A DNA stretch of 6,018 nt from Candidatus Omnitrophota bacterium (lineage in GTDB: Bacteria > Omnitrophota > Gorgyraeia > Gygaellales > Profunditerraquicolaceae). Location of the stretch: positions 1-6,018 of the forward strand of contig JAHISH010000094.1 of NCBI GenBank assembly GCA_018818365.1, given 5' to 3'. Made by a program: the position numbers and the translations under genes. Positions 1-5,781 of the stretch are shown one piece after another. The notes below the pieces were generated by a model. The model was not told the DNA's origin and did not search any database. It worked only from the letters and a program-made list of their open reading frames with translations. Position 1 is the stretch's first letter. Every line of letters starts with the position of its first letter.

Positions 1-1101
1 CCGCGGCAAAGGGATTCTCTCTTTATCCCTACTTACCTGTAGAATAAATTCATTATTCTCTTTGTGAAAAAGATATATTGCCGCATAGGAAATATGCACT
101 GTCTTGGTCACAATATGGGTGATTAATTCCAGTAATTTCTTAAGGTTACGGATACGCGTCATTCCCACGGAAGCCTGTTTGAGGATCTTTTGGTATCTTC
201 TTTGTTCCTTCAGTAAGGTCTCTTCCGCTTTGCGTTCCAAGTAGATAAAAATGAAAGGGCCTACGGTTGCCATGACTCCCATGAGTCCCAGAGGGATAAT
301 CCACCATCTCTCCCCGAACAAAGCGATAAGTTCATTGTGCAACCATGCCGCAACGGCAAAGGGAAATCCTAGTACAAGCGAATAGACGGCAATAAATATA
401 GTGGTCCGTGTGATTGCAACCGTAATATCCATAAGACGGTACTTGAGGATCGCATAGGTGATAGTCAAAGTATAAAGCCACACCAGATGAGACCCCCAGG
501 GGGACAAGGGGATCTGATACCAGAGCGGAAAAGTTGTTGCGCCGCCGAGAAATCCCACGGCAGATGCCGCAATTACGTAGGAAATTTGGTTCCTCTTGGT
601 GACGGGAAGCGTATTGATTGATCGGATCATCAGGTATCCCGAATATCCCAACAAGAGAAAGTAACTGATTATGTAAAAAATAAAGAACGGACCGGCATCC
701 GGATAAAAGCATCTTACCAAAGGTTTATAGGAGGCTGATTTTACGAATAGGGGTGTGGGAGCAAGCAGCAATAAGAAAAATGCGACCGTATAACCTCCGA
801 CCAGGATCGTCTTAAAATGCTGTTTGGGCTTAAGCTCCAGGAGTGATAATACAAAGTGGTAAAAAGTAGGCGGGATAAAGATCGCACCTATCATGAGCAG
901 GCGGCTCCACATTAATCCGATGCGCGGCTCTGAGGAGACAAACATTAATCCCAAGAAGAAGCTCCAGAATGAAATAAAAAGATTCAATATCCCCCATCGT
1001 CTGTGGACTTCGCCGCTTGAATTTTTGGCGTATACAAATACACCGATCAACAATGCCGTTACAGAAGTAAACCAGCCGGTTAAGGCATAGAAACTAAGCA
1101 T
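1..1101 (-). CDS. Polytopic membrane sensor with N-terminal 7TM-type region and GAF-like domain, probable histidine kinase (C-terminus outside window)
   Basis: The reading frame from ATG at 1101 is open to the window edge, giving 367 residues without a stop. I see about nine hydrophobic segments, near residues 8-25, 37-55, 67-90, 98-119, 137-158, 174-192, 205-221, 233-255 and 265-287. The stretch TYAILKYRLMDI (215-226) is typical of the end of the N-terminal 7TM sensor region found in many histidine kinases. A charged, probably coiled linker (288-310) leads into a region resembling the start of a GAF domain (about 318-367, with ELITHIVTKTVHISYAAIYL). The output domain is missing; a histidine kinase is the most likely continuation, but a GGDEF or phosphatase output cannot be excluded. 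The start lies one nt after the stop of the methyltransferase gene, with no clear Shine-Dalgarno, so translational coupling is likely. The neighbouring lipid-signal-type enzymes suggest a membrane-partitioning ligand, which is inference. Confidence 0.8.
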   Translation of the reverse strand, partial: MLSFYALTGWFTSVTALLIGVFVYAKNSSGEVHRRWGILNLFISFWSFFLGLMFVSSEPRIGLMWSRLLMIGAIFIPPTFYHFVLSLLELKPKQHFKTILVGGYTVAFFLLLLAPTPLFVKSASYKPLVRCFYPDAGPFFIFYIISYFLLLGYSGYLMIRSINTLPVTKRNQISYVIAASAVGFLGGATTFPLWYQIPLSPWGSHLVWLYTLTITYAILKYRLMDITVAITRTTIFIAVYSLVLGFPFAVAAWLHNELIALFGERWWIIPLGLMGVMATVGPFIFIYLERKAEETLLKEQRRYQKILKQASVGMTRIRNLKKLLELITHIVTKTVHISYAAIYLFHKENNEFILQVSRDKERIPLPR

Positions 1102-1102
1102 A

Positions 1103-2083
1103 TCAATTGTGGCAGATACAATACTGTATTACGTTGCTTTTTTGTACGGTGCGCTGGATTCTTTGAGGAAGAAAACCGGCATCGAGAAAGATATTCTTGA
1201 ATTCACCTTCGTTTCGGTAGACCAGATTCCAATCCGCAACCCATTCCATCCAACAGACGGACGGATTGCTATAGCGGTCGTTCACATTGGCAATAATCAT
1301 CATGCCGTCTTTTTTAAGGAGCCGTTTAAGGTTAGCGACGAGTCTGGTCGCGAACTTCGCAGAAAGGTAATCAAAAAGGCCGGCCGAATAAATCAGGTCG
1401 TATTGGTGAGGGATTTCTTTCGTAATGTCTTTTCTTAACCCGATGCGCAGGGCATTCTTTTTCACAAAAGTCACATGGGGGGTATGGGAGTGTAATTCTT
1501 TGGCAAAACTGATGGCGTCTATATCCGCATCGTAGCAATCAAAGTGCACGTGGGGGGTATTCCTTTTAGAAGGGTGCGTCAGTAATTCTTTAATCTCTCT
1601 GGCAGAACCGCAGGCTAAATTCATGATCCGTGCCTCCGGGGCTTGATGATGTGATATAAAATCAGCAATCATCACTTTAAGATCTTCTTTGCGTTGCCTG
1701 GTAGCTTCCGAAATGGATAACCGTTGAAAATAATTGTCCCACAAACGTTCGAATCCTTCGGTGCGCGGGGCATTACGGTAGATTTCGTCAATTATCTTGA
1801 AATCCCCCGCATAGCCGTAAGGCTTTTCGTAGCTCCAGCGGATGAATTCTCCGAAAAGAAAATGGCGGCGGTAGCGTTTTGTAAATATATTCTTTAAAGA
1901 CTGTGTCCGATGCGCTTCCTCTTTTTGCTCGAAACGAAGGATTGTTTCGTATACACTATCTACCAGGATGTTGAATTCGTCTTGAAAGCGTGTCCAGTGC
2001 GCATGGTAGCGACTCAGATGCGTCTGGAGATTTCGACTTACCGTAAGATATTCGATGACTCGGGAAAAGATTGGATTTTTCAT
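1103..2083 (-). CDS. PhcB-like class I SAM-dependent methyltransferase
   Basis: A 326-residue protein. The C-terminal half is a class I SAM-binding Rossmann fold: motif I is NLACGSARE (155-163), an acidic residue follows the second strand (CYDAD, 183-187), and LIYSAGLFDYLS (230-241) corresponds to motif IV. The N-terminal half is helical and contains KPYGYAGDF (87-95). Near the C-terminus is WMEWVADWNLVYR (278-290). From recall, the GYAGD motif, the GLFDYL motif and the WxxDWxLxYR block are shared with proteins annotated as extracellular factor 3-hydroxypalmitic acid methyl ester biosynthesis proteins, the PhcB family, which methylate the carboxylate of 3-hydroxy fatty acids in Ralstonia. The substrate here is inferred. 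The start overlaps the upstream stop as ATGA, and a GAGGGG ribosome site sits 8 nt before it (2092-2097). A membrane sensor gene follows after 1 nt. A methyltransferase with another small acidic substrate remains possible. Confidence 0.85.
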   Translation of the reverse strand: MKNPIFSRVIEYLTVSRNLQTHLSRYHAHWTRFQDEFNILVDSVYETILRFEQKEEAHRTQSLKNIFTKRYRRHFLFGEFIRWSYEKPYGYAGDFKIIDEIYRNAPRTEGFERLWDNYFQRLSISEATRQRKEDLKVMIADFISHHQAPEARIMNLACGSAREIKELLTHPSKRNTPHVHFDCYDADIDAISFAKELHSHTPHVTFVKKNALRIGLRKDITKEIPHQYDLIYSAGLFDYLSAKFATRLVANLKRLLKKDGMMIIANVNDRYSNPSVCWMEWVADWNLVYRNEGEFKNIFLDAGFLPQRIQRTVQKSNVIQYCICHN

Positions 2084-3069
2084 CGTATCGGCCCCTCAGG
2101 TACCCATACTTCAAAATTATGCCGTACCGCCAAATTTGCGATCTCCTCCATCTTGTCGATATTAATCTCTGTACCGATAGAGTAATTTGAACAACGATTT
2201 TCCAAGGAAAGTAAAAGCGTTTCTGCCATTTCCGCAGGAAGCAATCCTGCAGGCAGTCCTGTATATTTCCTTGTTTCATAGAGCATGCCTTCGTGCGGGG
2301 TTTTCATCAACCCTGCCCTCACAAACATCGTATTCGAACGAACGCCTTTTCCCGCAGCATGCAATAAGGTGGTACAGACGATAGTGTCAGGTTTCAGGGC
2401 GTTGAAATCGAGGCATGCGTCTGCGTGTTCGCCAATAAGAAGTATGATATCTGCGTCAGGTTGTATAAGAGTTTCTTGTGAGGCCGTTTCTACCTCTACC
2501 GATGCAGTGGTTTGTTGAATTGTAGTGCGAAGGCTCTCGATAGTTTCTACGTCTCGGTCAATCAGCAGAATCTTACTCGCATATTCGGCCAGTTTTCTTG
2601 CGCAAAGATTACCCGCCGGTTTTGCCGCGCCATAAATAGCGATTTTCGAATCACTTAAGTTGCGCCCTCTGGTTCTTAGCAGACGATACACCGCTTCAAA
2701 TAATGACCACGCAACCAGGGTGGTGCCGTTATTCACACAAACTTCTAATTGTGTCGTAAATGAAGTATCATTAAGCAAATCAGTAGGAATTAAGCCATCG
2801 AGCCCTAATAGATTGATTTCCATTTCGCGGGCACATTTGGAGACATCCAATAACATTATTTTAAAATCTTCTAGAATGAATGATTTGATTTCGTGCGGTA
2901 ATAGTGGCATGACAAACAGGTACCCTTTAATGCTTTGCGCGGTGGAGGAATAGATAGGTTGCAACTCAACGGTTTTAAAGAATGTGCGCCGATTTAAGGA
3001 AGAAAACGGCAAAAACCATCGCAACTGCATCCAGGTATGTGGGTATGTGAGAAACGCAAACTTATTCAT
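2080..3069 (-). CDS. Acyl-ACP reductase-like / shikimate-dehydrogenase-like NAD(P)-binding protein
   Basis: With the start at 3069 the protein has 329 residues, close to the roughly 340 of cyanobacterial long-chain acyl-ACP reductase (AAR). The same frame is open up to 3267, but those codons overlap the helix-turn-helix gene and are not protein-like, whereas MNKFAFLTYP makes a natural first strand. A Rossmann nucleotide site SKIAIYGAAKPAG lies at 141-153, followed by ILLIDRD (167-173). The C-terminal segment AETLLLSLE...INIDKMEEIANLAVRHNFE matches the AAR end (AEAMLLEFE...ITIEKMEAIGEASVRHGF) by hand comparison with the Synechococcus protein from memory. The residue aligned with the AAR catalytic Cys294 is Glu280, so acyl-thioester reduction by that mechanism is doubtful. 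The gene overlaps the methyltransferase by 4 nt and starts 10 nt after the helix-turn-helix gene. It may act on an acyl chain or acyl-ACP that feeds the methyltransferase, which is inference. Confidence 0.75.
   Translation of the reverse strand: MNKFAFLTYPHTWMQLRWFLPFSSLNRRTFFKTVELQPIYSSTAQSIKGYLFVMPLLPHEIKSFILEDFKIMLLDVSKCAREMEINLLGLDGLIPTDLLNDTSFTTQLEVCVNNGTTLVAWSLFEAVYRLLRTRGRNLSDSKIAIYGAAKPAGNLCARKLAEYASKILLIDRDVETIESLRTTIQQTTASVEVETASQETLIQPDADIILLIGEHADACLDFNALKPDTIVCTTLLHAAGKGVRSNTMFVRAGLMKTPHEGMLYETRKYTGLPAGLLPAEMAETLLLSLENRCSNYSIGTEINIDKMEEIANLAVRHNFEVWVPEGPIR
2092..2097 (-). promoter_or_regulatory. Ribosome binding site of the methyltransferase gene
   Basis: Minus-strand GAGGGG, 8 nt before ATG at 2083 and inside the end of the acyl-ACP-reductase-like gene. 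It supports this start together with the ATGA overlap. Confidence 0.5.
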
Positions 3070-3079
3070 GGAATTATAG

Positions 3080-3304
3080 TTAGGTCTTATCGAAGATACT
3101 GCCCTTTGAATGACGGGCATATAGGTTGCCGCTTGATTTTTCTCTGATCCAACGTTCAATATATTTCCTGTGGAATCTCCAATCTGTACCAATCTTGAAC
3201 GCGGGAATTTTTCCTTCGCGCGCGTACTTGTGCACGGTAAGAGGGTGTATTTTAAGATACTCTGCAACTTCTTTCGCGGTTAAAATCTCTTTATTATTTG
3301 ACAT
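3080..3304 (-). CDS. Excisionase-type (MerR-like) helix-turn-helix DNA-binding protein
   Basis: A 74-residue protein made almost entirely of one HTH_17/excisionase-family domain: LTAKEVAEYLKIHPLTVHKYAREGKIPAFKIG (8-39) is the helix-turn-helix with its wing, and WRFHRKYIERWIREK (42-56) is the recognition-wing and closing helix. The last 18 residues are polar and probably flexible. An AAGGAG ribosome site lies 7 nt upstream (3312-3317), and a strong promoter lies just before it. It is the first gene of the four-gene operon, so it is more likely a local regulator, possibly of its own promoter, than a phage excisionase; no integrase, phage gene or attachment site is visible in the window. The target is unknown. 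Confidence 0.85.
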   Translation of the reverse strand: MSNNKEILTAKEVAEYLKIHPLTVHKYAREGKIPAFKIGTDWRFHRKYIERWIREKSSGNLYARHSKGSIFDKT

Positions 3305-3311
3305 TTCAAGG

Positions 3312-3317
3312 CTCCTT
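3312..3317 (-). promoter_or_regulatory. Ribosome binding site of the helix-turn-helix gene
   Basis: Minus-strand AAGGAG, 7 nt before ATG at 3304. It supports this start for the first gene of the left operon. Confidence 0.75.
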
Positions 3318-3342
3318 TTTTAGCATGTTTACGATAACTATA

Positions 3343-3371
3343 TATATACTAGTAAAATTACAGGCTGTCAA
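3343..3371 (-). promoter_or_regulatory. Sigma70-type promoter of the left four-gene operon
   Basis: On the minus strand a perfect TTGACA (3371-3366) is followed by exactly 17 bp and TATATA (3348-3343), which matches four of six positions of the consensus -10. Transcription would begin near 3336, giving a leader of about 30 nt before the ATG at 3304. A six-base palindrome ACTAGT (3348-3353) overlaps the -10/spacer junction and could be part of an operator, but it is too short to claim. Confidence 0.65.
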
Positions 3372-3409
3372 ACACTATTTAAGACGCCAATGATGCTCCT
3401 CGTGCTAAA

Positions 3410-3487
3410 GGCTGAGGTTTCTCGAAGCCCTAAAAGCCGGATACTTGAAGCGGCCATTATTCATCCGCGCCCTCAATAGGCGCGGAT
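3410..3487. other. Cluster of three intergenic hairpins of unknown function
   Basis: Three successive inverted repeats lie between the two operons. The first is GGCT-GAG paired with CTC-AGCC around a GTTT loop, with a two-base bulge (3410-3429). The second is GCCG paired with CGGC around an 11-nt loop (3436-3454). The third is ATCCGCGCC paired with GGCGCGGAT around a 7-nt loop (3463-3487), and is the strongest. No T-run follows the third one on the plus strand and none is convincing on the minus strand, so it is not an obvious terminator by itself. Read rightward, the three stems would lead straight into the terminator at 3506-3540, as in a small RNA; only a weak plus-strand promoter is visible (TTTACG at 3328, TAAAAT at 3353, 19 bp spacing). 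Confidence 0.3.
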
Positions 3488-3505
3488 TCTAGGACGCGAA
3501 AGAAT

Positions 3506-3540
3506 AAAAAACGTGCGACTTCTAAAATCGCACGTTTTTT
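3506..3540 (-). terminator. Rho-independent terminator of the mdh-lpd-lipB-lipoyl operon, potentially bidirectional
   Basis: A perfect 13-bp inverted repeat: AAAAAACGTGCGA (3506-3518) and TCGCACGTTTTTT (3528-3540) around a 9-nt loop. The GC-rich core CGTGCGA is flanked by A6 and T6 runs, so a T-tract follows the stem in both directions. It lies about 40 nt after the stop of the lipoyl protein gene and would end leftward transcription of that operon. Confidence 0.85.
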
Positions 3541-3580
3541 AAATTCTGAACTTTTACGACAAAACCTTATGCGTTGACCC

Positions 3581-3811
3581 TTATTCGATCCCCCCCAGCT
3601 CTGATCCTACTGTCGCCGTATCACCCTCTTGAAGATATATCTCTGCTAATTTCCCGCTACAAGGGCTTGGGAGATTAAAAGTAGCCTTATCGGTGGTTAA
3701 TTCTACCAGATCTTCTTTCTCTTTGACGATATCGCCTATTTTGAAGAACCAGTAAGAAACGGTAGCTTTTTCGATTCCCTCACCCAACGAGGGTAAGATA
3801 ATTTTTGTCAT
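3581..3811 (-). CDS. Stand-alone lipoyl (biotinyl/lipoyl attachment) domain protein
   Basis: The 76-residue protein is one complete lipoyl domain of the 2-oxo-acid dehydrogenase E2 type: PSLGEGIEKATVSYW (7-21), the lipoylation hairpin ELTTDKATF (37-45) with Lys42 as the expected modified lysine, and the closing strand EGDTATVGSEL. It lacks the linker, E1/E3-binding domain and acyltransferase domain of a normal E2. It is much shorter than a glycine cleavage H protein (about 125 residues) and is closer to E2 in sequence. It would be a mobile lipoyl carrier, lipoylated from the octanoyl group attached by the adjacent LipB and reoxidised by the adjacent Lpd. The start has a full AAGGAGG site 6 nt upstream. 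The gene is the last before the terminator. Seven consecutive G bases near its 3' end are a possible indel site, but neither alternative frame looks like E2. Confidence 0.9.
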   Translation of the reverse strand: MTKIILPSLGEGIEKATVSYWFFKIGDIVKEKEDLVELTTDKATFNLPSPCSGKLAEIYLQEGDTATVGSELGGIE

Positions 3812-3826
3812 AAGGATCCTCCTTAT
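3810..3826 (-). promoter_or_regulatory. Ribosome binding site of the lipoyl gene within a small hairpin
   Basis: The minus strand carries the full anti-16S complement AAGGAGG (3824-3818), 6 nt before ATG at 3811. The surrounding bases form a perfect 7-bp inverted repeat, ATAAGGA-GGA-TCCTTAT, whose right arm includes the first two bases of the start codon. The hairpin would cover the ribosome site; its weak A/T-rich stem could melt easily. Confidence 0.6.
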
Positions 3827-3831
3827 ACGTG

Positions 3832-4476
3832 TTATACAGGGTTAGGCACCACTATGTTACGGTTGAATATTTTCACAAAACTCCTTTTTACCTCCTCTAC
3901 CGGTATACGCCTTGCTGAAAGTGATTCAATCGAAGTCATGATGATATCCATCCCGCAAGGACGGATCAATGAAAAATTAGCTAAGTCCTCTTTTTCGACG
4001 CAGATGCTTAGTCCGTGGAAACAGATCCACTGCCTTACCGCAATCCCTATTGAAGCAATCTTCATTCCCTTTATCCATACGCCTGTTGATCCGGCCGTAC
4101 GCGTTGCGTCTATCCCATAATCTTTTAAAAGTTCCAAAACCAGTTGCTCTAAGAACCTTAAGAAACAATACAAATCTTTTCCAAAATCTTCCAAGTTACA
4201 AATTGGATACGCCACCAGTTGCCCGGGGCCATGATAGGTTACCTCACCGCCACGTTCAGCACTAACCACACGGATTCCTCTCTTATCCAGAATCGCATTG
4301 CCTACAAGGATGTTTCTCGGATTCGCTAATCTGCCTAAGGTAATTACAGGGGAATGCTGGCATACAATTAACGCGTAGGGGTATGCTCCATCTTTGACCC
4401 GGGACCATAGTTTTTTCTGTAAAACCAACGCCTCGGTGTAGTCAATAAGTCCTGCATCAATAACGTGTGGTTCCAT
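3832..4476 (-). CDS. lipB: Lipoyl(octanoyl) transferase LipB
   Basis: LipB moves the octanoyl group from octanoyl-ACP to the target lysine of lipoyl domains in the cytoplasm; LipA then inserts the sulfurs. The 214-residue protein has the usual family length and motifs: HSPVITLGR (41-49), the signature RGGEVTYHGPGQLVAYP (75-91), GVWIKGMKIASIGIAVRQW (132-150) with the expected catalytic Lys139, HGLSICV (154-160), and RPCGMD (172-177) with the expected acyl-thioester Cys174. All key residues are present. It starts 6 nt after the lpd stop with no clear ribosome site, which suggests coupled translation, and it is followed 20 nt later by the gene for its probable acceptor. No lipA is visible in the window. 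Confidence 0.95.
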   Translation of the reverse strand: MEPHVIDAGLIDYTEALVLQKKLWSRVKDGAYPYALIVCQHSPVITLGRLANPRNILVGNAILDKRGIRVVSAERGGEVTYHGPGQLVAYPICNLEDFGKDLYCFLRFLEQLVLELLKDYGIDATRTAGSTGVWIKGMKIASIGIAVRQWICFHGLSICVEKEDLANFSLIRPCGMDIIMTSIESLSARRIPVEEVKRSFVKIFNRNIVVPNPV

Positions 4477-4482
4477 GAGAGT

Positions 4483-5772
4483 TTAGGGAATAGCTTCGTG
4501 AATACTCTCAGAAAGCGTAGGATGCGCAAACATTGTCTCTTTTAACTGGAAGGAAGTCAATGAATTCGCTATTGCCACCGAGAAGACTGCAATTAATTCG
4601 GTTGCACGAGGGCCAATAATAGTAGCGCCTATAATTCGATGGGATGTCTGGTCAGCAATCACTTTTATAAAACCTTCCGTTTCGTCAATAATCCGTGCCA
4701 TACCTGAGCCAAGAAAATCAAATTTCTTAATAATTGTCTTTATTCCCGATTTTTCTGCCTCCTCTTCAGATACGCCTACAGACGCAATTTCTGGATCGGT
4801 AAAGATACAATTGGGGACCGCAGACGCCCGTATCGGCTTCTTATGGTCAACAGTAGCGATATTCTCAACTATCCCTATTCCTTGAAACGCGGCAAAATGG
4901 GCAAGCATCATGTGGCCGGTACAATCTCCCGCTGCGTAAATATTTTTTAATGAAGTTTGTAAATATTCATCGATATAAAGGCGAGATCGCTCTTTCTTTA
5001 TACCCACCGCATCCAGACCGAACCCTTCAAGTTGCGGGGTTCTGCCAACACAGACCAATACTCTCTCAAATGACTCTTTATGAAAATTGGAGGCATCGCT
5101 ATTGGTATGTACGACAATTCCTTTCTTTTTAAAACTAATTTCGACTTTTCGAGCGGCTTCTTTGTCGATACCAGGCAAAAGCTGTGGAAGCATTTCAACG
5201 ATAGTTACCGCGGCGCCAAATGATGAAAAAAGGCTGGCAAATTCACAGCCGATTACCCCGCCTCCGACAATCAAAATACTCTTGGGTATATCCTGAAGAG
5301 ATAGGATTTCGTTGCTGGAAATGATATGGTGTCCGTCAAACGGAATCTGAGCAAGCGCGGTAGGCTTAGAACCAGTCGCCACAAGGATATTTTTTGTGGA
5401 AAGAACGGTGCCATTCACCATGACCTCCGTAGGTGAACGCAATACTGCCTGCCCTGCGTGCACGTCTATGCCCTTCAATCGAGTCTCCATTCCTTGCCGC
5501 AACTGCAGGATCACTTTTTCTTTGCGCTGTTGTAAGGTTTGAAATTGTAATTGCGTATTCCCTGATTCAATACCGAATACAGGATTCTTCTTATTAAGGG
5601 TGAGCAGCTTTGCGGAATGAAGTAATATCTTGGTAGGAATACATCCTAGATTAAGGCAGGTGCCCCCAATATGGGATTTTTCAATCAGACAGGTTCGTAG
5701 ATTTAAGCTTTTTGATCGTATGGCAGCGTTGAAACCTGCCCAGCCGGCGCCTATAATGACCAGATCATACAT
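4483..5772 (-). CDS. lpd: Dihydrolipoamide dehydrogenase (E3), short form
   Basis: This flavoprotein disulfide reductase reoxidises dihydrolipoyl groups with NAD+. Domains in order: an FAD-binding GAGWAG (8-13); the redox-active disulfide GGTCLNLGCIPTK (36-48, Cys39 and Cys44); ATGSKP (132-137); the NAD-binding GGGVIG (170-175); the second FAD motif NIYAAGDCTG (277-286); and the dimerisation domain ending with HPTLSE (417-422), which supplies the catalytic His417-Glu422 pair. The motif GGTCLNLGCIPTK identifies Lpd over glutathione or mercuric reductase. At 429 residues it is shorter than the usual 450-475: the segment between the NAD site and VLVCVGRTP (238-246) is about 20 residues shorter than in E. 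coli Lpd. It begins 9 nt after the dehydrogenase stop and ends 6 nt before lipB. Confidence 0.95.
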   Translation of the reverse strand: MYDLVIIGAGWAGFNAAIRSKSLNLRTCLIEKSHIGGTCLNLGCIPTKILLHSAKLLTLNKKNPVFGIESGNTQLQFQTLQQRKEKVILQLRQGMETRLKGIDVHAGQAVLRSPTEVMVNGTVLSTKNILVATGSKPTALAQIPFDGHHIISSNEILSLQDIPKSILIVGGGVIGCEFASLFSSFGAAVTIVEMLPQLLPGIDKEAARKVEISFKKKGIVVHTNSDASNFHKESFERVLVCVGRTPQLEGFGLDAVGIKKERSRLYIDEYLQTSLKNIYAAGDCTGHMMLAHFAAFQGIGIVENIATVDHKKPIRASAVPNCIFTDPEIASVGVSEEEAEKSGIKTIIKKFDFLGSGMARIIDETEGFIKVIADQTSHRIIGATIIGPRATELIAVFSVAIANSLTSFQLKETMFAHPTLSESIHEAIP

Positions 5773-5781
5773 GAGCGTTTT

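Noticed and set aside
332..712. 126-residue minus-strand open frame
   Set aside because: It is a shadow in a different frame of the membrane sensor gene; the true frame shows regular transmembrane segments and a GAF-like region.
1109..1438. 109-residue plus-strand open frame, and other plus-strand frames across 1910-2953 and 3854-5296
   Set aside because: All are antisense to genes with clear family motifs and have no recognisable domains of their own.
3070..3267. N-terminal 66-residue extension of the acyl-ACP-reductase-like frame up to 3267
   Set aside because: It lies in another frame over the well-supported helix-turn-helix gene, has no family-like sequence, and the start at 3069 gives the family length and a natural operon spacing.
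3080..3304. Excisionase-like protein as a sign of a prophage or integrative element
   Set aside because: No integrase, attachment-site repeat, phage gene or tRNA is visible; the protein family is also widely used for ordinary regulators.
3410..3540. Hairpin row as an integron attC array or CRISPR array
   Set aside because: The stems differ in sequence, there is no repeated unit with spacers and no attC core sites were recognised.
3454..3596. Possible frameshift at the G7 run joining the lipoyl domain to a longer E2
   Set aside because: A one-base shift opens a 40-odd residue frame, but it is rich in Lys, Arg and Phe, runs through the terminator stem and does not resemble an E2 linker or peripheral-subunit-binding domain. 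The existing stop fits a complete lipoyl domain.
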